58,019 bases of DNA from DASTSN01 sp035760665 (GCA_035760665.1 DASTSN010000033.1:1-58019); one strand, 5' to 3'; positions 1 through 8,997 are shown, counted from the stretch's first letter. Notes: generated by a model not told the origin, from the sequence alone. Made by a program: numbers and translations.

Positions 1-1844
1 GTGGCAGCAATGCGGTTAATTTTATGTATAGTCAGTCGATTGAAGGCGTCAATTTTATTATTTGCAATACAGACTCCCAGGCCATCGCCCTGAGTAAAGT
101 ACCGAACAAGGTTCAGCTGGGCCCACATTTAACGCAGGGCCTTGGTGCCGGTGCAAATCCTGAAATTGGCCGGCAGGCAACCGAAGAGTCGCTGGAAGAA
201 ATCAAGCGTATCCTGGAAGTGAATACCAAGATGGCGTTTATCACGGCCGGAATGGGTGGCGGAACCGGTACCGGCGGTGCGCCCATAATTGCCAAAATCT
301 GTAAAGACCTTGGAATTCTGACAGTGGGCATTGTTACCACACCTTTTACGTATGAGGGTAAAAAACGCCAGCTACAGGCCGAAGAAGGAATTAAAAACCT
401 GAAACAGTATGTAGATACCTTGCTGGTGATCAGTAATGACAAACTACGTCACCAGTTTGGCAACCTGAAAATGCGGGAGGCTTTTGCCAAAGCTGATAAT
501 GTACTGGCCACGGCTGCGAAATGTATTACAGATGTCATCAACAGTACCGGCCAGATCAATGTGGATTTTGCCGATGTATGTACCGTTATGCGTAACGGTG
601 GAGTAGCCATACTGGGCAGTGCAGCCGCCGAAGGAGAAAACCGTGCACAAAAGGCTATCGAAGAAGCGCTAAACTCACCATTGCTGAACGATAATGATAT
701 CCGTGGCGCTAAATGGATTTTAATTAATATCAACTCACAGGAAGGCGAACACGAGTTTACCATGGATGAGGTGGAAGTCATTCAGCAACACATTCTTAGC
801 CAGGCTGGCGAGGATACAGATGTGATTCTTGGATTGGGATATGATAATACCCTTGACCGGAAACTGGGGATTACCCTGATTGCTACAGGTTTCCAGTATA
901 AAGATCCTTTTGCAAAGGCCCGGATGAAAAAAGAGGAAGAAAAGAAAGAGGAAAAGATTGTGATGGTGCTTGGAACGCCGGAACAGGCAAAGACAGCAAC
1001 CACTGCGGCCCCTGCGTTACCGGAGGTGGAAGAAAAAGAAGACCCGCTGCAACCCAAACTCATCGATGAGCCCATTGACACAGACCATTTGTCATTACTC
1101 GATTTCAGCGACGATGTAATCCGTTTGTCAGAGGAACCGGTTTTGCAAGATGATGACAATGCAGTTATTCATTGGGAGTTGAACATGGAGGAACCAACGG
1201 TAACTGAGAAACTACCTGCAGGCCAGCCGGGAGAAACACAAAAGAATGAGCTTGTTCCGTCAGGTATGGTACTTACGGAAAAACCACAACAAGCCGGAAA
1301 AGATAATATAACCCGCCAGGATAAAAATGCTGCTGTTCCGGCATCTGCAGTGTCGGGCGGCTATCTGGCCAGACCATCCAATATTTATGCAGAGACAAAC
1401 GCAGAGGTTTCTACTTCTACGCCTTCTGCCGAAGAACCGGTTCCGGCGCCTGTTGCAAAATTACCAGAGGTTGATGACCTCGATATGCAACTGGTTGTCC
1501 GGGATGACATTCCAGCGGCGGATTTGCCGTTGGCCCATCAGGCTCCAACACCTTTGGAATCATCTGCAGAGGAACCTGCGCTGCAGGACGAGGCAGATGA
1601 ACAAAAACGTAGGGCGGCAGAACGACTTCAGAAACTGCGCAATTTGTCGTTCAACGTTAACGCGGCCGACCCGAATAACGAGTTTGAGACAGTGCCGGCT
1701 TATATCCGCCGCAATATGGAATTGCATGCTTCTGCTTCGAAGATTGAGGATTTCTACAGCAACTACCAGGTAAAGACAGACGAAAATAATAATACGCAGA
1801 TCAGCACGATCAATACGTTTTTAGATGGGAAAAAACCCGATTGA
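1..1844 (+). CDS. ftsZ: Cell division protein FtsZ (5' end cut off by window)
   Basis: FtsZ is the tubulin-like GTPase that forms the division ring. The reading frame is already open at base 3, where it encodes a GSNAVN stretch typical of the FtsZ N-terminus, so the true start lies left of the window. Counted from the first Met (base 24), the GTP-binding signature GGGTGTG is at residues 78-84 and the T7-loop NVDFAD, which supplies catalytic Asp, is at 179-184. The globular part ends near residue 290. It is followed by a tail of more than 300 residues rich in Pro, Glu and Ala (disordered linker). A VPAYIRRN motif near residue 557 resembles the C-terminal peptide that binds FtsA and other partners, but some 40 further residues follow it, as I recall for other Bacteroidota FtsZ. 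A terminator follows, so ftsZ probably ends its division operon. Confidence 0.98.
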   Translation, partial: GSNAVNFMYSQSIEGVNFIICNTDSQAIALSKVPNKVQLGPHLTQGLGAGANPEIGRQATEESLEEIKRILEVNTKMAFITAGMGGGTGTGGAPIIAKICKDLGILTVGIVTTPFTYEGKKRQLQAEEGIKNLKQYVDTLLVISNDKLRHQFGNLKMREAFAKADNVLATAAKCITDVINSTGQINVDFADVCTVMRNGGVAILGSAAAEGENRAQKAIEEALNSPLLNDNDIRGAKWILININSQEGEHEFTMDEVEVIQQHILSQAGEDTDVILGLGYDNTLDRKLGITLIATGFQYKDPFAKARMKKEEEKKEEKIVMVLGTPEQAKTATTAAPALPEVEEKEDPLQPKLIDEPIDTDHLSLLDFSDDVIRLSEEPVLQDDDNAVIHWELNMEEPTVTEKLPAGQPGETQKNELVPSGMVLTEKPQQAGKDNITRQDKNAAVPASAVSGGYLARPSNIYAETNAEVSTSTPSAEEPVPAPVAKLPEVDDLDMQLVVRDDIPAADLPLAHQAPTPLESSAEEPALQDEADEQKRRAAERLQKLRNLSFNVNAADPNNEFETVPAYIRRNMELHASASKIEDFYSNYQVKTDENNNTQISTINTFLDGKKPD

Positions 1845-1897
1845 TTTTTTCGTTCCAATGAAGCCACCCAAAAACAGGCTTGTGTTTTTAGTTGTTT

Positions 1898-1926
1898 CCC
1901 CCGATTTTTATCGGGGGTTTTTTTTG
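1898..1926 (+). terminator. Rho-independent terminator after ftsZ
   Basis: An 8-bp perfect stem (CCCCCGAT at 1898-1905 with ATCGGGGG at 1910-1917) with a 4-nt loop is followed directly by nine T. It lies 54 bases after the ftsZ stop. Confidence 0.93.
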
Positions 1927-2022
1927 AAAATGGGAAGATAAAAGGCGGCGTGGAAGCGAATACAACAATATAGTTTTACCATTGTTATCTAAAGTATAAT
2001 TTGCTTATCAATATTATTACAC

Positions 2023-2958
2023 ATGGCAACAGTTCTCATTTCTGGTGGCACCGGTTTGATTGGTACAGCGTTGGCGGATTCACTGTTGCGGAGGGGGTAC
2101 CAAGTAATCATCCTTACGCGGCAGCCAAAACAAGAAGCGGGAAACGAGGCTGGAGCCGCTTATGCGGTATGGGATACGGAAAAACAGCACATTGACAGCG
2201 AGGCGGTCCGGGCTGCAGATTATATTGTAAACCTGGCCGGAGCCGGTGTGGCGGAAAAGCGATGGACAAAAAAGCGAAAAAAGGAAATCCTGGATAGCCG
2301 CGTAAAGAGCGGAACGTTGTTGGTAAAAGCATTAGGCGAAACTGCTAACCAGGTAAAAGCAGTCATTAGTATGTCTGCGATTGGATGGTACGGCCCGGAT
2401 GCCGCAAGACTTGAGCAAAAGAGTTTTAAGGAAGATGATCCGCCTCATCCTGATTTCCTGGGCAAAACCTGCCAGGCTTGGGAGCAAAGTATACTACCGG
2501 TGGCTGCCGTGCATCAGAAACGGCTGGTTGTATTAAGAACGGGTATTGTATTAGCCAATGAGGGCGGCGCCTTACAGGAATTTAAAAAACCGCTGAAATT
2601 TGGTACTGCAGCAATCCTGGGCAGTGGGAACCAAATTATTAGCTGGATTCATATTGATGACCTGGTCAGAATGATTATTTATGCCATTGAAACCGAGACA
2701 GTCAAGGGTGTGTTTAACGCAGTAGCCCCGCACCCGGTCAGTAACAAAGAGCTTACCCTGACGCTTGCCCGCGAAAAAAAGGGCCGGTTCTTCATTCCCG
2801 TATATGTCCCCGCTTTTTTACTGAGGTGGATACTGGGTGAAATGAGTGTCGAAGTGCTAAAAAGCGCAACCGTTAGTTGTGAAAAAATACGACAGGCAGG
2901 ATTTACCTTTTTGTATCCTTCTATTACAGCTGCTATCCGGCAACTGGCGGGGGCATAA
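2023..2958 (+). CDS. TIGR01777 family NAD(P)-binding protein (SDR39U1/YfcH-like)
   Basis: This 311-residue protein is an extended short-chain dehydrogenase/epimerase-like protein of the TIGR01777 (YfcH, SDR39U1) family. The N-terminal Rossmann motif GGTGLIG is at residues 8-14. A conserved NLAGAG stretch follows around residue 75 and a SAIGWYG motif near residue 118, both typical of the family. The C-terminal DUF1731-like part includes the segment around VEVLKSATVSC. The family is widespread but its substrate is unknown; genetic work in some bacteria links it to cell division or the envelope. The gene is monocistronic by position, and its last 26 bases overlap the convergent metzincin gene. 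Confidence 0.9.
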   Translation: MATVLISGGTGLIGTALADSLLRRGYQVIILTRQPKQEAGNEAGAAYAVWDTEKQHIDSEAVRAADYIVNLAGAGVAEKRWTKKRKKEILDSRVKSGTLLVKALGETANQVKAVISMSAIGWYGPDAARLEQKSFKEDDPPHPDFLGKTCQAWEQSILPVAAVHQKRLVVLRTGIVLANEGGALQEFKKPLKFGTAAILGSGNQIISWIHIDDLVRMIIYAIETETVKGVFNAVAPHPVSNKELTLTLAREKKGRFFIPVYVPAFLLRWILGEMSVEVLKSATVSCEKIRQAGFTFLYPSITAAIRQLAGA

Positions 2959-3622
2959 AATCATCTGTTTCTCCTTCCAAATGTTTGAAATGATATACGT
3001 TGGAAAATGCACCAAGAATGGCTGTATTTCCCCTAAACCTTAGCTTATGAATTTTCAGTTGATCAATGTCTTCCTGTAATACTTTCCGGTACATCGGGTG
3101 CATGGTGCCACCAGTTAGTCCGGCAGGTTTAGCCGGATCGTATTGAAAGGGTGGATCAACGAGTGTGCCACGCGGGTACATAATTCCGGGTCGGCCTTTG
3201 CCGCGGATATCAAGGATTTTTGGATGGTCCAGTCCCAGCGTATGCCCATATTCGTGGGCTGCCGTGGTAGATCCTTTGTATAAATTTTCCAGTTTGAAAT
3301 AACCACTGTTGCAACCCAGGCCGTCTACAAAAGAAATGTTTCCATTTACAAACTCTTCGATGCGGAAATAGTTATTTCGCGGATCTGTATTTTGAATCAC
3401 CTCCAGCTCTGTAATGGCCGGTGCAAACGCAGCACTGATGGTAAATACAACCTGCAGACGGGTTCCATTAAGCAATAGGCTTCCTTTCGGCTCATTCCAC
3501 ATCGTTTCGATTTCGTCGCGGATTGATTCCGTTACGACATCATCCGCACTGGACCCGTACGTTATGATATGTGAAGAAATTACAAGACGCTTATGAAACA
3601 AATCTATTTCAGCAATTCCCAT
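2933..3622 (-). CDS. Metzincin-type zinc metalloprotease without signal peptide
   Basis: The 229-residue product carries the metzincin zinc site HEYGHTLGLDH (residues 123-133: His123, Glu124, His127, His133) and a Met-turn GIMYP with Met148, as in matrixin-like (M10/M12) peptidases. The N-terminus (MGIAEIDLFHKR) is not hydrophobic and has no signal peptide or lipobox, so as drawn the enzyme would stay in the cytoplasm, which is unusual for a metzincin. It begins 52 bases downstream of the Rieske gene on the same strand and could be co-transcribed with it. Its 3' end overlaps the convergent gene by 26 bases. Substrate is unknown; peptidase activity is inferred from the motif only. Confidence 0.8.
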   Translation of the reverse strand: MGIAEIDLFHKRLVISSHIITYGSSADDVVTESIRDEIETMWNEPKGSLLLNGTRLQVVFTISAAFAPAITELEVIQNTDPRNNYFRIEEFVNGNISFVDGLGCNSGYFKLENLYKGSTTAAHEYGHTLGLDHPKILDIRGKGRPGIMYPRGTLVDPPFQYDPAKPAGLTGGTMHPMYRKVLQEDIDQLKIHKLRFRGNTAILGAFSNVYHFKHLEGETDDFMPPPVAG

Positions 3623-3674
3623 AAATACAAGATAAGCAAAACCGCATGATTTGCGATAGTGCCATTTGTTTCAA

Positions 3675-4088
3675 TCAGCTGTAAACGCGTAGCGATGATC
3701 CTGATTGTGATACATTGTATTGCTGCAATTTTGTGGCGGCAGGCCCCATCAGTACATTCCCATTTGCCGCAAATACAGAACCATGAACCGGGCAATAAAA
3801 GTCGTTGTTGGTAGCATCGTATTGAACGGTTGCTCCCTGGTGTGTGCATGCCTGCGACACGGCTATGTAACCACCGTTTTCTGTTCTTGCCACAATAACG
3901 CCATTTTTATAAAGAAAACCCCCATTCGCAGTGAGGGCAGCATTGGCAGGGTCGTTCAGGTCAATGGTGAAGTCCACTTTTGAGTTGTTAGCGGCTGGTG
4001 TATTCTTCGTACAGCTCACCAGGTTCGATATAGCAAGAATAGTGGCAGCACTAAGGCCTGCCTGCTTGAAAAACTCTTTACGGTTCAT
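3675..4088 (-). CDS. Rieske [2Fe-2S] lipoprotein
   Basis: A 137-residue protein with the two Rieske cluster-binding boxes: CTH (Cys81, His83, in CTHQG) and CPVHG (Cys99, His102). The N-terminus MNRKEFFKQAG leads into a short hydrophobic stretch ending in a lipobox LVSC with Cys26, which predicts a lipid-anchored envelope protein; the RK pair before the hydrophobic part is reminiscent of a Tat signal, suitable for a pre-assembled cluster. There is no cytochrome b or oxygenase partner nearby, so it is a stand-alone electron carrier of unknown partner. The small size fits the QcrA-like/ferredoxin-like Rieske proteins common in Bacteroidota. Confidence 0.9.
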   Translation of the reverse strand: MNRKEFFKQAGLSAATILAISNLVSCTKNTPAANNSKVDFTIDLNDPANAALTANGGFLYKNGVIVARTENGGYIAVSQACTHQGATVQYDATNNDFYCPVHGSVFAANGNVLMGPAATKLQQYNVSQSGSSLRVYS

Positions 4089-4264
4089 ACTTGTTTTTTT
4101 GAATGAATAAATCTGATGGGAACGTATGAGGGTATGAGCCGGTTTTTTGCCAGTACAAAAGCCGGATGTGGTTTCTTACCCGGTAAGGACGGGCAAGCTT
4201 TTTATGCTTATATAGCATAAGAGATAACAGGCAAGACAGGTATGGTTGGGTAAAAAGTACAGTA

Positions 4265-5101
4265 TCAGAAATTATACATAAATCCAGCCCCGGCACTGAA
4301 ATTATATGGAAAAGATTTTACGATGCTGTTTTTTGTAATAGATGTTAACGAATACCGGTAAGCAGGCACAATACAAAGCGACCATCGCCTGTTGATGCTG
4401 TAGGTTAAATCACCAGTTAGTACTAAGCGAAGATTGGCCGGCTTCAGTCCTTCAATGGAACGTTCTTCCTCCTCTTCACGGCGGCTGCCATCCACAATTT
4501 CTGTATGAACACGAGTACCCGTAACAAAGCTTGCTGCGATACCTATGCCGGGCGAAAATGTTACTCTTCCGATACTTTTTAAATAATGAAAAATGACTGG
4601 TATGCTGAAATATTGAATGTTGTTGTGTGTGTAAGTGGTTTCCAGGCTGTCACCCACATTGGGATGTGAACCTGGGCCAGTATTGATATATGTAAAACCG
4701 GAAGATAGATTGAGCTTGTAAGCTACGTCGCCGCTGGTAGTTTTTTGCGCATAAATATGACGGGGCCCTGCATTCATAACAGACTTGCTGTATAACATAC
4801 CAGCCTGGATCATCATATTTTTCCGAAACCTGTAATTTCCCAGGATCGCAAAACCAACTGTTGGCTGTAATCGTTCATGTTGCTCAATTTCTTCCCGTTC
4901 GTTATGATTGGGTAATCCACCGGTATAATCCGTTTCATCATCTTTCAATTTGTTTCTGTACCAGTCATGCGCCACAATGCCCGTTACAGACCAGGATGGT
5001 TTGAAGAGTTTACCACCTGAAACAACCGGGATTGTTAATTGTGGAACAATATGATCAATGACAATTTTTTTTTGGAGCATTGAATACCATTGTTGCTTCA
5101 C
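4265..5101 (-). CDS. Outer-membrane beta-barrel part of a split anti-sigma/PorT-like gene
   Basis: This 278-codon frame encodes alternating amphipathic strands with an aromatic C-terminus (GAGFMYNF), typical of a PorT-like outer-membrane beta-barrel. It has no signal peptide of its own. It overlaps the end of the upstream frame (5055-5783) by 47 bases, and the only early starts are a GTG at 5101 and an ATG at 5080 inside the overlap. In Bacteroidota such barrels are often the C-terminal half of one protein whose N-terminal half is exactly what the upstream frame encodes. Removing one base from the nine-A run at 5065-5073 joins both into a protein of about 505 residues. It is therefore probably the second half of a frameshifted or slippage-expressed gene. 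Confidence 0.7.
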   Translation of the reverse strand: MKQQWYSMLQKKIVIDHIVPQLTIPVVSGGKLFKPSWSVTGIVAHDWYRNKLKDDETDYTGGLPNHNEREEIEQHERLQPTVGFAILGNYRFRKNMMIQAGMLYSKSVMNAGPRHIYAQKTTSGDVAYKLNLSSGFTYINTGPGSHPNVGDSLETTYTHNNIQYFSIPVIFHYLKSIGRVTFSPGIGIAASFVTGTRVHTEIVDGSRREEEEERSIEGLKPANLRLVLTGDLTYSINRRWSLCIVPAYRYSLTSITKNSIVKSFPYNFSAGAGFMYNF

Positions 5102-5783
5102 TTACGGGAACAGGTTTTTTATCTGGTAGCAAGCCTGGCTCGGATTGCGAATTGGAGTCATTTTTAATAAGATGCTGGACCTGCTGCCATTTATTTTCTC
5201 GGGCTAAACCTGTTACTTGCTGGTAAGAATGACTGGCAGTAACCGGTAAAGAATTGATGCCGGGAACTCCGTGAACAACCGATCTTTTCTTAAGTGTTGT
5301 CGCCATATCAATGCTACCATGAAAATGCCTGTTTTTTTCTGGGGCAGATTGCTGATTGTGCCTATGGCCTGTTTGATTGGATAGTTGGATAAACAGGCTG
5401 TCTGCGTTGCGTTTTCCCGGTTGGGGTGGTAAGGATTTTTCTTTGGAACTGCCGGATTGAAAGGGTGATCGGGTGGAGCTTTTTATTTTGCTTTTTTCTT
5501 TTTTCAAAGGTATTGTTCCCTGCTCGGTCGATTTATTTTGTTCTACTTCTTCCGGTGGCACCTGGTTGCGGGTAGTTAACTCATACGCCAAAAAAGACAG
5601 GAGCAGCAAAACAAGCACAGCTGCAATCCTCCGCACCACAATAAACTTTTTTTTATAGGCTACTACATCTTTTTTGTCAAGCGAAGCTTCCAGGTTTTCC
5701 CACACATGCGAAGAAGGTATTTCTTCATGTGAGTCAAGTCCGGATTTAAAAATGTCATCTATATTGTGTAGATTTTCATCCAT
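5055..5783 (-). CDS. Anti-sigma-like N-terminal half (single transmembrane helix), probably frameshifted
   Basis: I chose the ATG at 5783; an in-frame TTG lies 6 bases upstream. The product has a cytosolic N-terminal section with the HEEIPSSHVWENLEASLDKK pattern seen in Bacteroidota anti-sigma/barrel proteins, one transmembrane helix near residues 53-68 (AVLVLLLLSFLAYEL), and a low-complexity Ser/Lys/Gln-rich linker with no known domain. It ends abruptly with APKKNCH right after a nine-A run, where the adjoining frame continues into a beta-barrel. It starts 6 bases after the ECF sigma gene, so the pair is translationally linked. The likely role is to hold the sigma factor at the membrane; this is inferred from gene order and architecture, with no direct evidence. 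Confidence 0.7.
   Translation of the reverse strand: MDENLHNIDDIFKSGLDSHEEIPSSHVWENLEASLDKKDVVAYKKKFIVVRRIAAVLVLLLLSFLAYELTTRNQVPPEEVEQNKSTEQGTIPLKKEKSKIKSSTRSPFQSGSSKEKSLPPQPGKRNADSLFIQLSNQTGHRHNQQSAPEKNRHFHGSIDMATTLKKRSVVHGVPGINSLPVTASHSYQQVTGLARENKWQQVQHLIKNDSNSQSEPGLLPDKKPVPVSEATMVFNAPKKNCH
5065..5073 (-). other. Nine-A homopolymer at the frame break between 5055-5783 and 4265-5101
   Basis: The coding strand has nine consecutive A. With nine, the frame reads Pro-Lys-Lys-Asn-Cys-His-stop; with eight it reads Pro-Lys-Lys-Ile-Val-Ile and runs on through the barrel. This is a single-base indel site that can be a sequencing error, a true pseudogene, phase variation, or polymerase slippage. 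Confidence 0.9.
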
Positions 5784-5789
5784 AGGCAA

Positions 5790-6362
5790 CTATTTATAGT
5801 TCGCTATTTTTTTTCGGGTGGTCAATGCTTTTTGCAATAGCAATCGGGCATCAAATAAGTTCGATTTTGATGTGCCTTCCGATATTCCCAGTGCTTCTGC
5901 AATTTCGCGATGTTTCATCCCCTCAAATACATAGAGGTTAAAAATCATACTGTAGCCGGCTGGTAGTTCCTGTACGAGCTGAAGTAATTCTTTTGTCCCG
6001 ATGGAAGAGTACGTGTCGGGATCCTGTGCTGTATATTCGGAACTGTCATCAATCCTGACTACCGGTGTAAGTCCTGTTTTATTCCTGTAGCGTAATAAAG
6101 CGCAATTCACCATTATTTTCCTGATCCATCCTTCCAGGGAACCCGTTCCTTTAAACTGGTGGATGTAATTGAAAACTCTCAGGAAGCCTTCCTGTAAAAT
6201 CTCTTCGGCCTCTTCCCTGTTTTTTGCGTAGCGTAAGCATACACCCAGCATTTTGGGTGCATAACAGGCATACAGCCTGGACTGGGATATTCGTTTCCCG
6301 GCCAGGCATCCTTTTATAAGCTGCTGTTCCGTTTCGGGCAAAAGACCGTTTCTTTCAGGCAT
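5790..6362 (-). CDS. ECF-subfamily RNA polymerase sigma factor
   Basis: A sigma-70 family ECF factor. Region 2 includes ARLY...YAPKMLGVCLRY and the EEAEEILQEGFLRVF segment (region 2.2-2.4), followed by GWIRKIMVNCALLRYR. Region 4 holds the YVFEGMKHREIAEALGIS helix-turn-helix followed by GTSKSNLFDARLLLQ. The frame stays open upstream to 6455, but family members begin shortly before the region-2 helix, so I prefer the ATG at 6362 (190 residues). The next gene is its predicted membrane-bound regulator, 6 bases away, an arrangement typical of Bacteroidota sigma/anti-sigma pairs. Its regulon cannot be told from sequence. Confidence 0.9.
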   Translation of the reverse strand: MPERNGLLPETEQQLIKGCLAGKRISQSRLYACYAPKMLGVCLRYAKNREEAEEILQEGFLRVFNYIHQFKGTGSLEGWIRKIMVNCALLRYRNKTGLTPVVRIDDSSEYTAQDPDTYSSIGTKELLQLVQELPAGYSMIFNLYVFEGMKHREIAEALGISEGTSKSNLFDARLLLQKALTTRKKIANYK

Positions 6363-6559
6363 AGATATACTGAAGCTGGCCGATGGTTGGGTGTAAAATG
6401 AAAGTTGTTGGAGTAGAAGCAATTCCTTTGAAGGAAATGTGAAAGTAAGAAACACCTTATTACCGGTGTAAAGATTTTTGTTTAATAATTGTTAAGCACG
6501 AGGAAACAACTGTTCGTGGATAACAAAAACATTAAGGAAAACTATACTATAAATCAAAA

Positions 6560-6591
6560 CCGGTGTGTGAAAGAATATTTTCTTACACCGG
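6560..6591 (-). terminator. Terminator for the 3-hydroxyacyl-CoA dehydrogenase gene
   Basis: Seven outer pairs (CCGGTGT with ACACCGG) are extended by an imperfect inner A/T-rich stem around a short loop. On the minus strand the stem is followed by TTTTGATTT. It lies 15 bases past the stop of the 6607-8997 gene. Confidence 0.75.
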
Positions 6592-6606
6592 GCAGAGATT
6601 GAGGAA

Positions 6607-8997
6607 TTAATTACGCAATGGTTTTCCACCTTTTAATACGCTTTGTATCCGCTCTAATGTTTTCTTTTCACCACAGAGGGAGAGAAATGCCTCCCGCTCA
6701 AGATCCAGCAGGTATTGCTCAGATACGAGGGATTGCTCGGTCAGGTCGCCACCGCACATGACGTACGCCAGTTTTTTTGCCACGACTACGTCATGGTCAG
6801 TAGCATAGTTGGCACGCCACATACCGTTAATACCGGCATATAAAGCGCCCAGTGCCGAACGGCCCAGCACTTTAATGTCTTTACGCTGTACCGGTGATAC
6901 GTAACCGCTGTCATATAGCTCAATCACTGATTTTTTGGCTTCCGCAATTCGACGGCCCTGGTTGATCACCACTTCATCAAGACCTTTCCTGTACACACCA
7001 ATATCAAATCCTTCGAATGCCGATGTGCCTACTTTAGCAGTGGCAATGGTCAGGAACCTGTTTTTTAAGGTAATGGTATCCGGTTCATCTTCGTGCATTT
7101 CATCAGAAGCACGCAGTACAAATTCTTTTGTGCCGCCGCCACCGGGAATCAGGCCCACGCCCAGTTCCACCAGGCCGGTGTAGGTTTCGGCTGCCGGGCA
7201 GCATTTATCAGCATGCAGACTTAATTCGCAAGCGCCGCCTAGGGACAGTCCATGTGGGGCAACCACCACGGGTATAGATGAATAACGTGCCCGCATCATA
7301 GTATTCTGAAACATACGGATGGCCATATCTAATTCATCATATTCCTGTTCGATTGCCAGCATAAAGATGAGGCCTACATTTGCGCCGGCAGAAAAATTGC
7401 TGCCTTCATTGGCGATCACCAGGCCTTTATAATTTTTTTCAGCTTTGTCAATCGCTGTCTGGATGCCGCTTAACACATCCCCGCCAATGCTCCCCATTTT
7501 GGTAAACCACTGCAAGCCCAGCACATCATCGCCCAGGTTATATAAACGGCAGCTTTCATTCTTCCAGATCTGTTTATCCTGGTAATTACTCATCACGATG
7601 AAAGCCTCGCCCTTTTCTTCACCATGGGGCTGTACATACGATCCGGCTGCCGGGGTATAACAAAGGCGTTTACCATTTTCAATTTTATAAAACGAATGTA
7701 TGCCCCCGGCCAGCATGGCATCTACCCACGGGGCTACGGCATAACCAGCTTCGCGCATAGCCTTCACCGTTTTTTCAACGCCCAGGGCATCCCAGCTTTC
7801 AAAAGCGCCAATCTCCCAGCCGAAACCGGCCATCATGGCATCATCCACCCGGTATAGTTCATCACTGATTTCGGGAATACGGTGGCTGATATACGAAAAA
7901 AGGCCATAATGAAAGTGCCGGTAAAACTCACCGGCTTTATCCTGTCCGGCGCAAAGCATTTTGAGGCGCTGCGCAAGATCATCAATCGGCTTTGCAGTTT
8001 CTACTGTGGCAAATTTTGGCTTTTTGCGGGATTCATATTCCATTGTTTGCAGGTTTAATACCTGTATTTCTTTTTCGCCTTTCGCATTCGGCGGCATTTT
8101 TTTGAAGAATCCCTGGCCTGTTTTATCGCCCAGCCAGTTCTGATCCACCATTTTTTGCAACCAGTCAGGGATTATAAAAGCAGCACGGGCTTCATCGTCC
8201 GGGCAGTTTTCATATACCCCTTTTGCCACTTTTACCAAAGTATCAATACCCACTACATCGGCTGTCCGAAAAGTGGCGGATTTTGGGCGGCCAATAATGG
8301 GGCCCGTCAATGCATCCACTTCATCTATGGTTAAGCCAATTTTTTTCACCAGCCCAAAAATGGACATGATGCCATAAACGCCTATACGGTTGGCTATAAA
8401 GGCTGGCGTGTCTTTACACAAAACGGTGGTTTTACCAAGGTATAAATCGCCGTAGTGCAGCAGGAAATTGGTAACGGCCGGATCAGTATCGGGTGTGGGA
8501 ATGATTTCTAATAAGCGCAGGTAACGGGGTGGGTTAAAAAAATGAGTGCCGCAAAAATGTTTTTTAAAATCGTCTGTTCTTCCTTCTGTCATCAGGTGAA
8601 TGGGTATACCGGATGTATTTGAAGTAATAAGCGTACCGGGTGTCCGGTATTTTTCTACCTGCTCAAAAACTTTTTGTTTAATATCGAGCCGCTCCACCAC
8701 TACTTCGATGATCCAGTCGCAGCCGGCAATCTCTTTCATATTGTCATCAAAATTTCCGGTGCTGATTTTTTTCACTACATCTTTATGGTATGCAGGGGAG
8801 GGACTGGACTTTAAGGCGGCAGCCAGAGAATCGTTCACAATCTTGTTTCGCAGTTTCGCATCTGTACTTTCCTTTGCTGCTTCGGGGACAATGTCAAGCA
8901 ACAACACCTGCAAACCAATACCCGCAAAATGACAGGCAATCCTGGACCCCATAACGCCGCTGCCAAGTACAGCTACTTTTTTAATGATTCTGTTCAT
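6607..8997 (-). CDS. Bifunctional 3-hydroxyacyl-CoA dehydrogenase / enoyl-CoA hydratase
   Basis: A 796-residue beta-oxidation enzyme of the FadN type. The order is reversed relative to E. coli FadB: the NAD-binding dehydrogenase is first, with GSGVMG at residues 12-17 and the GTHFFNPPRY segment that carries the catalytic His, and the crotonase fold follows at roughly 480-720 with NFSAGAN (oxyanion hole region) and GLSLGGACELSLHAD. It hydrates enoyl-CoA and oxidises the 3-hydroxyacyl-CoA formed. I chose ATG at 8997 over the TTG at 9009 because MNRIIKKVAVLG is the usual family N-terminus. A TAATTTTG box at 9095-9102 could be its promoter -7 element, though no good -33 element pairs with it. Thiolase and acyl-CoA dehydrogenase, common neighbours in this phylum, are not adjacent here. 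Confidence 0.95.
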   Translation of the reverse strand: MNRIIKKVAVLGSGVMGSRIACHFAGIGLQVLLLDIVPEAAKESTDAKLRNKIVNDSLAAALKSSPSPAYHKDVVKKISTGNFDDNMKEIAGCDWIIEVVVERLDIKQKVFEQVEKYRTPGTLITSNTSGIPIHLMTEGRTDDFKKHFCGTHFFNPPRYLRLLEIIPTPDTDPAVTNFLLHYGDLYLGKTTVLCKDTPAFIANRIGVYGIMSIFGLVKKIGLTIDEVDALTGPIIGRPKSATFRTADVVGIDTLVKVAKGVYENCPDDEARAAFIIPDWLQKMVDQNWLGDKTGQGFFKKMPPNAKGEKEIQVLNLQTMEYESRKKPKFATVETAKPIDDLAQRLKMLCAGQDKAGEFYRHFHYGLFSYISHRIPEISDELYRVDDAMMAGFGWEIGAFESWDALGVEKTVKAMREAGYAVAPWVDAMLAGGIHSFYKIENGKRLCYTPAAGSYVQPHGEEKGEAFIVMSNYQDKQIWKNESCRLYNLGDDVLGLQWFTKMGSIGGDVLSGIQTAIDKAEKNYKGLVIANEGSNFSAGANVGLIFMLAIEQEYDELDMAIRMFQNTMMRARYSSIPVVVAPHGLSLGGACELSLHADKCCPAAETYTGLVELGVGLIPGGGGTKEFVLRASDEMHEDEPDTITLKNRFLTIATAKVGTSAFEGFDIGVYRKGLDEVVINQGRRIAEAKKSVIELYDSGYVSPVQRKDIKVLGRSALGALYAGINGMWRANYATDHDVVVAKKLAYVMCGGDLTEQSLVSEQYLLDLEREAFLSLCGEKKTLERIQSVLKGGKPLRN

